DNA of 64,000 bases, from positions 30,940-94,939 of the forward strand of contig JALENJ010000003.1 in NCBI GenBank assembly GCA_022767445.1, given 5' to 3'. The DNA comes from Erysipelotrichaceae bacterium (GTDB lineage: Bacteria; Bacillota_I; Bacilli_A; Erysipelotrichales; Erysipelotrichaceae). The notes beneath the pieces are model-generated. The model was not told where the DNA came from. It saw nothing but the letters and a program-made list of their open reading frames with translations, and ran no database searches. This document shows positions 23,874 to 33,306 of the stretch, in pieces; the first letter of the stretch is position 1; each line of letters starts with the position of its first letter. The position numbers and the translations under genes are program-made.

Positions 23874-26561
23874 ATGAAAACGATCATATGCAAAAATTAT
23901 CAACAAGAATTGATTTATGAATCGTTAGCGAACCAAACAAATGGCGTAGTTGCGGACGTAAGAGTCATACCACTTTCGGTGGCTTTAGACGAACAACATT
24001 CCGATGGGTTTTCATCGTTATTGTTAATATCTCACGTTCTAAAAAAGAGAAAGGATGAATTCCCAATCTACGAAAAGATGTTTGGGTTTCCAGGATTCAT
24101 ACAAGAAATCTATCGCTTCACACTTGAATGTATCAAGTATCAGATACAACCAAGCACATTACCAACACGTAATGAACAAGAAGTAGAACTACAAAGAATT
24201 ATCGACATTGTCTATGATTTTGACTTTGTTGAAAAAAACAATAATAAGAATCTTTCACAAGCCATCGATAAACTTCAACAGATGGATGTAGAAGTATATC
24301 CACACTTTGAAGCAGATCCATATTACGACAAAATCCTAAAACAATTACCACAATCACAACGTACAACTACAGAAGGAAAAAAACATCTACGTTATGCGTT
24401 GAGTACACGTCGAGAAATTGAAGCAATCGCCCAAGATATCGCAATCTATAAAAAACCATGTAATCTAGTCTTAACATCATGGCAATCGCAATATCCTGTT
24501 GTACAACAAGTATTTGCGCGATATGAGATTCCATTTTCAACAGTACACAACGATGTATCCACACGCTTGTTAAATCGATATATCGCGTTAGTCAATCTTG
24601 CATACTATAAAACAAGAGATGCACTCATGTCAGCTTTATATATCGATGCTTTTGGTTTCGATGATAATCGAAAGACATCCATGTTTTCAGCACTTAAATA
24701 TCTGGATCAAGTATTGGTTGATGTAAAACGACCACAATATGTTTCTGATCAATTAGAAAATTCTGCTTTGTTTAAAAAGGAAAGCAAACGTTACGCTTAC
24801 TATGAACAACAAGTAGATACATTGTTTGATACGATACAAGAAAGATTAGATACATTACTCAACGCAAATCAGTTTGAAGAGATTTTAATGAGCGCTTTTG
24901 AGATTGTACGTAATGAGAAGATACTCCAAAACGCTCACGAATTACAGATGGGTAGAAGCTTAAGAGCTGCACTACAGTCTATTTTGTCTGTAAAAGAGAA
25001 TGAGCTAGAAGATATTCCTTTTGTTGTACAGATGTTATCTGCACAAGGAAATAATCATTCACTTTTTACAGACAGTATATGTACAGTAACAGACTTAACA
25101 CATCCAGTGGATAAGAAAGAAATAAGTTATGTTGTTGGATGTAGTGGTAAGAATTATCCTAGCTTTCCAGTGCATAATGGGTTGTTTGATGAAGACTATC
25201 TTTCTATGATTGATCGTTATCCAAGTATGAAAGATAGACATCATCGATACATGCATGCATTGAACTGGATTGATCAGTCTGCAGATGAAATATACTATTC
25301 ATACTCTACAAATGATTATCAAGGTAAAGAGATGCAGTTAGCCTATGAGATTCAATCTAAGATCACAGGTGTTAATGAGAATATCCCATGGTCTATCATC
25401 TCTGTGGATCGATATACAAATGTAGACCATCATCTAGAAGAAGACATTGCTAAGCAACTCTTCCTAGATGACAAACAAAACCTATACGGTTCTGTTAGTA
25501 CAGTAGAGTTGTATTATCGTAATCCATATGCATATTTTATCCAGAATGGATTGGGAATTTCTGAACAGGATTTCTCGTCCTTGGATGCGATCACGATCGG
25601 TAATATACAACATCAATTTATGTATTCACTATTACATGCATGCAAGGATTCGATTGATGATTCACAAGAATTGAAGAAGTACGCATTACAAAGAGGTAGT
25701 GATGATGTTTTATCCATCGAAGATATTAAGCAACAACTACAGCCTTACTTCGATGAATTAAAGAATACACATCCAAATCAGCAGTATCTCTATGATATAT
25801 CTTTAGAGAGATTATCAGTATCACTTCATCAATTCTTGATATTCATGAATGATATGGAATTGGAGTCTAACTTCATCCCTGAAGAGTTTGAATATCGCTT
25901 TAAAGAGTCAGTCATTGGAAATGTATGCTTGCATGGTATTGTGGATCGCATTGACTTATATCAAAATCTCATGCGTATTATTGACTACAAGTCATCCACA
26001 CTAACAATGAGTGAAGAAGCAGTAAAACAAGGCTTAAAGCTACAGATGTTAACGTATATGTTAATTGTTTCAAAAGACTTCAACCAGAAACAATATGAGC
26101 CAACTGCAATCCAGTATATATCCATGAAGGATGAAATAATTGATTTAAATCGCAGTTACAGTGCTTATGGTGATTTACCAAAACAAGCTGTTTTAAAAGA
26201 CTTGAAAGATGAGTATATCAAACAGAAGAAATCTTCTGTTTGGATTTTCAACGAACATCAAGCAGATGTCGATGAAAATGCTAAACATATTAAGAGTCCG
26301 AAAGATCAGTATGACTTTACACTCATTGCGAAGTATATAGAGGGTATCTATGCGAATTTCTATCAACAGGTATTAAGTGGAAATATTGAACTATCTCCAA
26401 TTGAGGGTAGTTCAATACCTTACATGACGATGTATCACTTTAATGGTGAATATCGTAAGCCACAATCAATCGAGGTTGAAGGTATCGCCAGCAATGAACC
26501 ATTTAAGTTAAGCAAAGAGAAAATTGCGGCCAAAGGAGTAAAACAAGATGAAGATCTCTGA
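23874..26561 (+). CDS. addB: ATP-dependent nuclease subunit B (AddB/RexB)
   Basis: An 895-residue partner of AddA. The helicase-like N-terminal part is degenerate with no Walker A, while the C-terminal RecB-type nuclease domain is complete: HGIVDRIDLYQNLMRIIDYKSS carries the Asp and D-Y-K residues. It is shorter than Bacillus AddB (about 1150) and lacks the C-terminal cysteine cluster that holds the 4Fe-4S staple, so it is closer to the RexB type. With AddA it resects double-strand breaks for RecA loading. It overlaps addA by 14 bases. Confidence 0.88.
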   Translation: MKTIICKNYQQELIYESLANQTNGVVADVRVIPLSVALDEQHSDGFSSLLLISHVLKKRKDEFPIYEKMFGFPGFIQEIYRFTLECIKYQIQPSTLPTRNEQEVELQRIIDIVYDFDFVEKNNNKNLSQAIDKLQQMDVEVYPHFEADPYYDKILKQLPQSQRTTTEGKKHLRYALSTRREIEAIAQDIAIYKKPCNLVLTSWQSQYPVVQQVFARYEIPFSTVHNDVSTRLLNRYIALVNLAYYKTRDALMSALYIDAFGFDDNRKTSMFSALKYLDQVLVDVKRPQYVSDQLENSALFKKESKRYAYYEQQVDTLFDTIQERLDTLLNANQFEEILMSAFEIVRNEKILQNAHELQMGRSLRAALQSILSVKENELEDIPFVVQMLSAQGNNHSLFTDSICTVTDLTHPVDKKEISYVVGCSGKNYPSFPVHNGLFDEDYLSMIDRYPSMKDRHHRYMHALNWIDQSADEIYYSYSTNDYQGKEMQLAYEIQSKITGVNENIPWSIISVDRYTNVDHHLEEDIAKQLFLDDKQNLYGSVSTVELYYRNPYAYFIQNGLGISEQDFSSLDAITIGNIQHQFMYSLLHACKDSIDDSQELKKYALQRGSDDVLSIEDIKQQLQPYFDELKNTHPNQQYLYDISLERLSVSLHQFLIFMNDMELESNFIPEEFEYRFKESVIGNVCLHGIVDRIDLYQNLMRIIDYKSSTLTMSEEAVKQGLKLQMLTYMLIVSKDFNQKQYEPTAIQYISMKDEIIDLNRSYSAYGDLPKQAVLKDLKDEYIKQKKSSVWIFNEHQADVDENAKHIKSPKDQYDFTLIAKYIEGIYANFYQQVLSGNIELSPIEGSSIPYMTMYHFNGEYRKPQSIEVEGIASNEPFKLSKEKIAAKGVKQDEDL

Positions 26562-29500
26562 GAAAAATAATCTATCCCAAGAACAGTCCGTTGCCTGCAA
26601 TTCTTCAGGTATGGGGATTGTTGTATCGGCTTCTGCAGGTGCCGGCAAGACCAAGGTGCTTGTCTCTCGCTTGATGAAGCGTTGTGTGGAAGATCATCCA
26701 CGTGTTCCGTTATCTCGTATATTGGCTTTGACTTTTACCGAAGCAGCTGCCAGTGAAATGAAGAAGCGGGTCGCTGTTGAGTTAAGTGAAATCAAAGAAC
26801 TAGCTCTACAAGAAGAAAATGTAGATACAGAACTAGTTCAATACATTGATGAGCAGATCATCGCACTTGCGAGCGCGAATATCACAACGATAGATTCCTA
26901 TTGTTTATCTATCATCAAAAAGTATTACAACATCATTGGACTTGATCCTGCCACAACACAGAATATCTTATCCAGTGGACAAAACGAGAATATCCAACTT
27001 GAAGCTTTCATGCATGCATTAAAACAAGCATACGAAGACCATCCACAGGATATCATCGCTTTAACATCATTCTTTTCAAGCCGAAGCGATGACTATGATG
27101 GCTTGTATCAAGCAGTCTCTAAAATCAATCGTTATGCAGAGTCTAGTATTGATCCGATTGATTGGTTTGAAAAAGCTATAAAAGCATACCCACCAACATT
27201 TGATCCAAATAGAAGTGATAACTTTACATCCTTTGATGCTTTCCCTATGCAAATACGCAAATATTACTTTGCGTCTTTATACGGACAGTTATCTCTTATA
27301 CAAAGAGATATTGAAATCATTCAAAACCTACCAGAAGCTATTAATGGAAAGGGTAAGTTGATAGATAACTCTGCAGCTTTTGATAAGTTCTTATCAATGA
27401 TCAATGACATGCATGCAGAGCTAATGCCAAGTCATAATGACGATACATATACCTATGCTGTATATGATAAATATAAACAAGTCATCCAGATACTAGCTGA
27501 CACAAAACTATCTGGATATAAAAAAGATGAGTATCCAGAACACTTTCGAGCAATTGATCATCTCAAGAAGACACTCAAGAATATTGTGGAAGAGAGATTG
27601 AATGAAGATGACTTTGTCAAAGATGCAAGGGATACTTCTAACATCAATCAATCTTTGCTTTCCTTAGCGAGAAATACATATGAAAACACACGCTTGATGA
27701 AACAAGAGAAAACAGCGATGTATTTCTCGGACATGGAAAGATATGCATATGAGATACTCAAACATGAAAATATTGCGAAGGTAATCCGTGATAATTTACT
27801 TGAGGTGATGATCGATGAGTTCCAAGATACCAGTACACTACAGGATACGATTATCGAAAGAATCGCAAATCCAAACTGTATCTTCCGTGTCGGTGATACG
27901 AAACAATCCATTTATCGCTTCCGTCAAGCAAAGCCTGAACTCATGCGCTCTAAGCTAAATGTATCGACAAAGATAACACAAGAGACTGTTAATCAAGCAA
28001 TACCCGCAAAGATCATCCTATCTAGAAACTATCGCTCAGATGCGAAGATCATCCAGTTTACAAATACCCTATTTACAAAGATTATGAATGTAAATGAGAG
28101 TAAAGAAAACTATGGGGATGAAGATACGGTTGACTGGTTCCCTCAGAATGATCATTCAGATGCGTTGATTGAATTTGCCCAGTATACAGGAAATAGCTCT
28201 GCGTACGTATCATCGGATGATAAAGAAGAATCAGATGACTTAAAACGGATTAAAGCAAACTACATCGCAAATAAAATTGCGGATATTTACAACCAAGAAA
28301 AACAAGATGCAATTCAAAATGGTACACAACCTCCATCCTTCCATGACTTTGCGATATTGGTAAGAGGGCATAGTGATAAAGCATATCTAAAAGCTGCTTT
28401 TGATCAAAAGGGTATTCCTTATAGCATTGATACTAGAGATGGATTCTATCACTCGGAAGTATGTCAAACAATTATTGCGTTATGTACTGCCATTCTTGAT
28501 AATGATCAAGAACTTCCTCTCTTTGCATGCATGGTATCTAATCTGTATAACTATACAGATAATCAAATTGCTCAAGCAAAGATTCAGTATGGATCAATCA
28601 AAGAAGTTGCCAAAGAACTTGGTGTACTAGAAGACCTACAGATGTATAAAGAACTTGCGGATACCTATGGTATTGCGAGCATGTTATCGAAGATTGCGGA
28701 ACATAACGACTATTTCAATCGTTTGAATATCAATCAACAGTCCAACTTTGACTATCTATTTGAAATGACAGTCTCCGCAAAATACAAATCTATCGCAGAA
28801 TTCCTCAATGCATTAAAAGCTGTAGAAGATGAAGTATCTAATGAAGCAGTATCCAAGGGATCTGCAGATGATATTGTGACTGTTACTACAATTCATCATT
28901 CCAAAGGTTTGCAGTATAAGTATGTTTTCCTTTGGAGTAATACAACGAATATGTTTATGGATAATCGTGATGTATACAATATTGATGATGAATTGTATTT
29001 AGGATTAGACTGTATTACCACAACGCCATTCCGTACAAAACGAAAGACAATTCAAAAGCGTGCAATTGAATTTAAAGCGAATATGGAAGATGCAGAAGAG
29101 TTTATTCGTATTCTCTATGTTGCGGTAACACGTGCAGTTAGAAGACTGTATATCGTTGATGCGATACCAAAACCTGTGCCTTATCGTGGAAATCAATTTA
29201 TGTTAGGTGACTTGTTAATACGTAATGGTATGTCTGGTTTAATACTGAGTACGATGGCGAATGAGCCAATTATGAAACAATCAGTGATTGATCCAAGCTG
29301 GGATGTGAAACTAAATTATCAAGAGCAGAAGGAGGATCAACAACTACCACACTACGGCTATTCGTCCATCGAAGAAAAAGAGGTACTAACACCAAGTTCT
29401 ACAGAGTATGGTAATAGTTTACCAGCACTTAATCTGAATGAGACACGTGCTGGCATGGAGTATGGTACATATATTCATGCATGTTTTGAACAATTACCGG

Positions 29501-29868
29501 ATCGTTTATTTACTGTAGATGATTTATCGTTTATGAACCTAAAACCTTCACAGATAAAACATCTACTGGCATTTGGTGAATCAACATTATTTAAAGAAGC
29601 GATTCAGGGAGAAATACACCATGAATATCCTTTCTATGTACAAACACAGAAAGAAAAGATACATGGTATCATGGACTTTATCGCTATCCAAGAAGATAAG
29701 ATTATTCTAATCGACTTCAAGACAGACAATGTCGAGTTAGAGCAGATTCAAAAGCTCTATACACAACAAATCAATACTTATCGTAAAGCTTTACAGTATA
29801 TCTATCCAGATAAGAAGATTGATGCGTATGCATGGTCTGTTCACCATGATAAAGAAATCAAAATATAG
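26548..29868 (+). CDS. addA: ATP-dependent helicase/nuclease subunit A (AddA)
   Basis: A 1106-residue UvrD/Rep-type helicase with a C-terminal nuclease. Motifs in order: SASAGAGKTKVLVSRLMKR (Walker A), LTFTEAAASEMKKR, DSYCLSII, MIDEFQDTSTLQD (Walker B), VGDTKQSIYRFRQAKP, LSRNYRSDAKII, TTIHHSKGLQYKYVFL, YVAVTRAVRRLY, then the nuclease site HGIMDFIAIQEDKIILIDFK. All look intact. It translocates along one strand, and its nuclease cuts the 3'-ended strand until Chi is met. Translation is coupled to addB. Confidence 0.95.
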   Translation: MKISEKNNLSQEQSVACNSSGMGIVVSASAGAGKTKVLVSRLMKRCVEDHPRVPLSRILALTFTEAAASEMKKRVAVELSEIKELALQEENVDTELVQYIDEQIIALASANITTIDSYCLSIIKKYYNIIGLDPATTQNILSSGQNENIQLEAFMHALKQAYEDHPQDIIALTSFFSSRSDDYDGLYQAVSKINRYAESSIDPIDWFEKAIKAYPPTFDPNRSDNFTSFDAFPMQIRKYYFASLYGQLSLIQRDIEIIQNLPEAINGKGKLIDNSAAFDKFLSMINDMHAELMPSHNDDTYTYAVYDKYKQVIQILADTKLSGYKKDEYPEHFRAIDHLKKTLKNIVEERLNEDDFVKDARDTSNINQSLLSLARNTYENTRLMKQEKTAMYFSDMERYAYEILKHENIAKVIRDNLLEVMIDEFQDTSTLQDTIIERIANPNCIFRVGDTKQSIYRFRQAKPELMRSKLNVSTKITQETVNQAIPAKIILSRNYRSDAKIIQFTNTLFTKIMNVNESKENYGDEDTVDWFPQNDHSDALIEFAQYTGNSSAYVSSDDKEESDDLKRIKANYIANKIADIYNQEKQDAIQNGTQPPSFHDFAILVRGHSDKAYLKAAFDQKGIPYSIDTRDGFYHSEVCQTIIALCTAILDNDQELPLFACMVSNLYNYTDNQIAQAKIQYGSIKEVAKELGVLEDLQMYKELADTYGIASMLSKIAEHNDYFNRLNINQQSNFDYLFEMTVSAKYKSIAEFLNALKAVEDEVSNEAVSKGSADDIVTVTTIHHSKGLQYKYVFLWSNTTNMFMDNRDVYNIDDELYLGLDCITTTPFRTKRKTIQKRAIEFKANMEDAEEFIRILYVAVTRAVRRLYIVDAIPKPVPYRGNQFMLGDLLIRNGMSGLILSTMANEPIMKQSVIDPSWDVKLNYQEQKEDQQLPHYGYSSIEEKEVLTPSSTEYGNSLPALNLNETRAGMEYGTYIHACFEQLPDRLFTVDDLSFMNLKPSQIKHLLAFGESTLFKEAIQGEIHHEYPFYVQTQKEKIHGIMDFIAIQEDKIILIDFKTDNVELEQIQKLYTQQINTYRKALQYIYPDKKIDAYAWSVHHDKEIKI

Positions 29869-29873
29869 TATAC

Positions 29874-29882
29874 TTTAGTAAA
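29874..29882 (+). promoter_or_regulatory. Putative LacI-family operator upstream of the regulator gene
   Basis: TTTAGTAAA, a 9-base palindrome with a central G, lies 16 bases before the regulator start and just after a TATAGTATACT -10-like sequence. The same 9-mer followed by C is in the PTS promoter at 30921. This suggests autoregulation. Confidence 0.5.
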
Positions 29883-29897
29883 CAAGGGGTAAACATC

Positions 29898-30866
29898 ATG
29901 GCAACGATACAAGACATAGCAAATGAAGTTGGTATATCAAAAGCAGCTGTATCGAGAATATTAAATAAAAAGGGTTCATTCAGCAAAGATACTATTCGTA
30001 AGGTATATCGTGTCGCAAGAGAAATGGGATATACCCTTCCAGAGGATATTCAAGCTTTTGAAGAGTTAGACTTTAAAATCATTGCGGCGGTATTACCACT
30101 ATCAAATATGGCATATTATAGTATGCTCGCATCTTATCTTGAAACTGCAGCGTATAGTTATGGCTATAGTTTGATGATATGCAGTTCATTATTTGATAGT
30201 GAAAAAGAAGAAGAATTCTTAAATTATCTAAAGGAAAGAAAGATTAACGGTATTATCTACGGTAGTTTTTCAGAAGGGGTTAAAATAGATGACACTCTTC
30301 CAATTGTCACAATAGGATATCAGATGAGTAAACAAATTCCTGTTATACGATCTGATAACTATATGGCAGGAGTGCTTGCGGCAAAACATCTTGCGAGTAA
30401 GAATTGTAAAAATATTCTCTATATTTCAGGATATCAAGCAGGTAACCACCGTGATAAGCGCTATCTAGGATTGAGGGAATCATCCAAAGAACCAGGGCTA
30501 AATATCAAGGCATATTTTACTGAGGACTACGATGGGAAGAAGAATATTGAAAGTATTATCTCTAATATGTTTGTTGAAAACCCACAGGCAGACGGATTGT
30601 TTGCGGAATCCTATACGTTGGCAGTAAAGTGTCTCCAGGTAGCGAATAATTTAGGCATTAAGGTTCCTGAACAAATTAAAATTATTGGTTATGGAAACGA
30701 TAGTTTAAGTGAGTATACTTATCCGAAATTGTCCTATATCAAAGAAAACACTGAGTTGATTGCACAAAAAGCAATAGCTCAGCTAGTGGATATGATTGAG
30801 GGTAATCAAGTACTTACTAATGAAAGTATTATCCCTGTTTCAATTGAGCAGAATCAAACAACGTAA
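29898..30866 (+). CDS. LacI-family transcriptional regulator
   Basis: A 322-residue repressor. The N-terminal helix-turn-helix and hinge, ATIQDIANEVGISKAAVSRI LNKKG, are typical, followed by a periplasmic-binding-like sensor domain (about 60-320) with YGSFSEGVKI, VTIGYQ and IPVIRSDNYMAG segments close to sucrose/sugar-type LacI members. It is transcribed toward a PTS permease and two esterases and shares a TTTAGTAAAC site with their promoter, so it is probably their local repressor. A terminator follows. Confidence 0.92.
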   Translation: MATIQDIANEVGISKAAVSRILNKKGSFSKDTIRKVYRVAREMGYTLPEDIQAFEELDFKIIAAVLPLSNMAYYSMLASYLETAAYSYGYSLMICSSLFDSEKEEEFLNYLKERKINGIIYGSFSEGVKIDDTLPIVTIGYQMSKQIPVIRSDNYMAGVLAAKHLASKNCKNILYISGYQAGNHRDKRYLGLRESSKEPGLNIKAYFTEDYDGKKNIESIISNMFVENPQADGLFAESYTLAVKCLQVANNLGIKVPEQIKIIGYGNDSLSEYTYPKLSYIKENTELIAQKAIAQLVDMIEGNQVLTNESIIPVSIEQNQTT

Positions 30867-30876
30867 TAACTAAGTG

Positions 30877-30911
30877 AAATCTCAGAGTTGATCATTTCGA
30901 TTCTGAGATTT
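30877..30911 (+). terminator. Terminator after the LacI-type regulator
   Basis: AAATCTCAGA pairs with TCTGAGATTT, and TTTAATTATA follows. It separates regulator and PTS transcripts. Confidence 0.8.
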
Positions 30912-30920
30912 TTAATTATA

Positions 30921-30957
30921 TTTAGTAAACTTGTTGACTTAAATAGTAAAATAGTTT
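30921..30957 (+). promoter_or_regulatory. PTS operon promoter with LacI-type operator
   Basis: TTTAGTAAAC (30921-30930) is followed by TTGACT (30934-30939) and, after about 17 bases, TAATTT as a weak -10. The operator copy touches the -35, where a bound repressor would block the polymerase. A further AATAGTAAAATAG inside the spacer may be a half site. Confidence 0.55.
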
Positions 30958-30995
30958 AATTTATAACTGTAAGCGGTGACAGAAAGAGGGATATT

Positions 30996-32414
30996 ATGAC
31001 AGAGAAGAATTATAATCAAATCGCTAAAGATGTAATTAATGCAGTAGGAGGAGAAAAGAATATTAAGCAAGTACTCCACTGTGCAACTAGATTGCGCTTT
31101 AACTTTAACGATAATCAAGTTGATATCGAAAAAGTAAAAGCTGTACCAGGTGTAATGGGTGTTATGAAAGTAGGGGATCAACTACAAGTGATTATTGGTA
31201 CAGATGTAGAGAAAGTGTTTGATGAAGTTGCGAAAGAGTTAAATCTTGATAATAAAAATAAAGATCAATACTTTGTGGATGAGAATTTAGACAATCAAAA
31301 AGAAAAATTATCTCTAAAGTCGATAGGAAGTAAGATTCTTGATGGCTTATCTGGCACGATGGGTCCTGTAATTCCTGCGATTGTAGCATGTGCTTTCTTC
31401 AAGTTGTTAGTAGCAGTACTTGGACCGGATATGTTAAAAGTGATATCTCCTGATAGTAATATCTATACAGTGTTGAACTTTGTAGGAGATGCAGGTTTCT
31501 ATTTCTTCCCGGTGATTGTTGGATATACAGCTGCTAAGAAATTTAAGGTTACTCCTGTATTAGGTATCTTGATGGGTGCAATATTAATCCATCCAACATT
31601 AATTCAAATCGTAACAGAAGGTAGAGCATTTGATGTGTTTGGAATTCCTATGTACTTATCAAACTACAGCAGTACAATCTTACCAGCTATTCTATCTGTA
31701 TGGGTGATGAGCTATGTAGAAAGATTCTTTAACAAATATATTCCACAAGCAATCCGTAGTGTTTTCGCTCCTGCATTTACATTGATGGTTATGGTACCAA
31801 TTTCCTTATGCTTCTTAGCACCTGCTGGAGCATTTGCGGGAGATTATGTAGTTAACGGATTATTATCATTGCATAACTATATTGGATTCCTTGGTATTGC
31901 AGTAATTGCTGCACTATATCCGATTCTTGTTATGACAGGTATGCATATGGTGCTAATCATCACTCTATTCCAAGTGTTCGCAACACAAGGATTTGATGCG
32001 TTTGCGGCTCCTGCATTATGCTACGCAAGTTTCTCTGTAATGGGTGTAGGTATCGGTGCATTCTTTAGATTAAAGAATAAACAAGAAAAGTCATTGGCGG
32101 CTAGTTATGCAATTACAGCTTTAATTGCAGGAACATCTGAGCCAACTTTATATGGATTATGCACAAAGTATAAGAAACCATTCTATGGTTTGTTGGCAGG
32201 TGGATTTGTAGGTGGTTTATATGGTGGTATTACCCAGGTAATTTCAGCAACACTTGTACCTTCATCCAGTGTAACAGCAGTATTTGCATTCCTTGGAGCT
32301 ACTAACGCAAACTTTATCAATGGTGTGATCGCTTCTATTATTTCATTGGTTGTAGCCGCAGTGATTACTTACTTATTTGGCTTTGATAAGGATGAACCAG
32401 CGATTCAAGGATAA
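30996..32414 (+). CDS. PTS transporter subunit IIBC, glucose superfamily (sucrose/beta-glucoside type)
   Basis: A 472-residue fusion. The IIB domain (about 1-85) has the phosphorylation site VLHCATRLRFN (Cys 28 or so), GVMGVMKVGDQLQVIIGTDV follows. The IIC domain (about 105-465) has roughly ten helices and the sugar-binding segment AGTSEPTLYGLCTKYKKPF, equivalent to the ITEP loop. No IIA domain is attached, so a IIA from elsewhere is used. It imports and phosphorylates an unknown sugar. Four bases separate its stop from the first esterase. Confidence 0.93.
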   Translation: MTEKNYNQIAKDVINAVGGEKNIKQVLHCATRLRFNFNDNQVDIEKVKAVPGVMGVMKVGDQLQVIIGTDVEKVFDEVAKELNLDNKNKDQYFVDENLDNQKEKLSLKSIGSKILDGLSGTMGPVIPAIVACAFFKLLVAVLGPDMLKVISPDSNIYTVLNFVGDAGFYFFPVIVGYTAAKKFKVTPVLGILMGAILIHPTLIQIVTEGRAFDVFGIPMYLSNYSSTILPAILSVWVMSYVERFFNKYIPQAIRSVFAPAFTLMVMVPISLCFLAPAGAFAGDYVVNGLLSLHNYIGFLGIAVIAALYPILVMTGMHMVLIITLFQVFATQGFDAFAAPALCYASFSVMGVGIGAFFRLKNKQEKSLAASYAITALIAGTSEPTLYGLCTKYKKPFYGLLAGGFVGGLYGGITQVISATLVPSSSVTAVFAFLGATNANFINGVIASIISLVVAAVITYLFGFDKDEPAIQG

Positions 32415-32417
32415 ATT

Positions 32418-33305
32418 ATGATTCATGAAAAAATTTATCTAAATGATGAGAAGACAGGGTATGTTGAAGTCTATGCACTAGATCCACAGATATCCTACAA
32501 AGTGTATCGTAAAAGACCGGCAATGGTTATTTGCCCTGGAGGAGCTTATCTAATTTCTGCAGTTAAGGAAGGTGAAGCTGTAGCGGCTCAATATCTTGCA
32601 CAAGGATATTCATGCTTTGTGTTGAGATACACAACTTTCTTGAAAGATAGAGATGAAACAAAGATTAATAAAAATGGTTACTATCCAACCCAGATATTAG
32701 AATTATTAGAAACGATACATATGATACACATGCATGCAGAAGAATGGAATATAGATACTACAAAGATATTCGCAACTGGATTTTCTGCAGGCGGTCATAT
32801 CATTGGTACGGTTGCCAATAGATGGAATGATTCCTACTTTATCAACCAACTCAGTTTTATACCTAAAGGCGATGAGCTAAAACTAGCAGGTTGTATACTA
32901 GGTTATCCGATGCTAGAAGGCCCATTAAGTAATCATCCAAATATAGAGTTGAGAAAACAAGCGCAGCTAATGGAAACATGTTTGTACGGTCATCAAAAAC
33001 CAACGGTTGAGGAAAGAGAGCAATTATCGTTAATAAACTATATAACGAAAAATACTATCCCTACATTTATCTGGCATACTACAGATGACAATGTCACCTC
33101 CCCAGAATTAACTAGTAACTATGTGCTACATTTACAACAAAAGGGTGTAGTATGTGAATATCATTTGTTAAGTGGTGGCAAGCATGGTTTATCTATTGCG
33201 AATGAATTGTATGCAAAGGATGATACAGAGATAAATAGTCGAATTGAAAAGTGGTTTCCTCTAGCAATTCATTGGCTAAAATATATAAAAGATGAAGGTG
33301 AGTAG
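32418..33305 (+). CDS. Alpha/beta hydrolase, acetyl-esterase (xylan esterase-like) type
   Basis: A 295-residue soluble hydrolase with CPGGAYLISAVKEGEAVAA (oxyanion region), the nucleophile elbow ATGFSAGGHIIGTVANRW (Ser around residue 120), an acid near WHTTDDNVTSP and a His in SGGKHGLSI. The G-F-S-A-G-G elbow and the PGG motif match the family annotated as acetyl esterases or endo-xylanase-like esterases. No signal peptide, so its substrate must be inside the cell. It starts 4 bases after the PTS gene. Confidence 0.88.
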   Translation: MIHEKIYLNDEKTGYVEVYALDPQISYKVYRKRPAMVICPGGAYLISAVKEGEAVAAQYLAQGYSCFVLRYTTFLKDRDETKINKNGYYPTQILELLETIHMIHMHAEEWNIDTTKIFATGFSAGGHIIGTVANRWNDSYFINQLSFIPKGDELKLAGCILGYPMLEGPLSNHPNIELRKQAQLMETCLYGHQKPTVEEREQLSLINYITKNTIPTFIWHTTDDNVTSPELTSNYVLHLQQKGVVCEYHLLSGGKHGLSIANELYAKDDTEINSRIEKWFPLAIHWLKYIKDEGE

Positions 33306-33306
33306 A

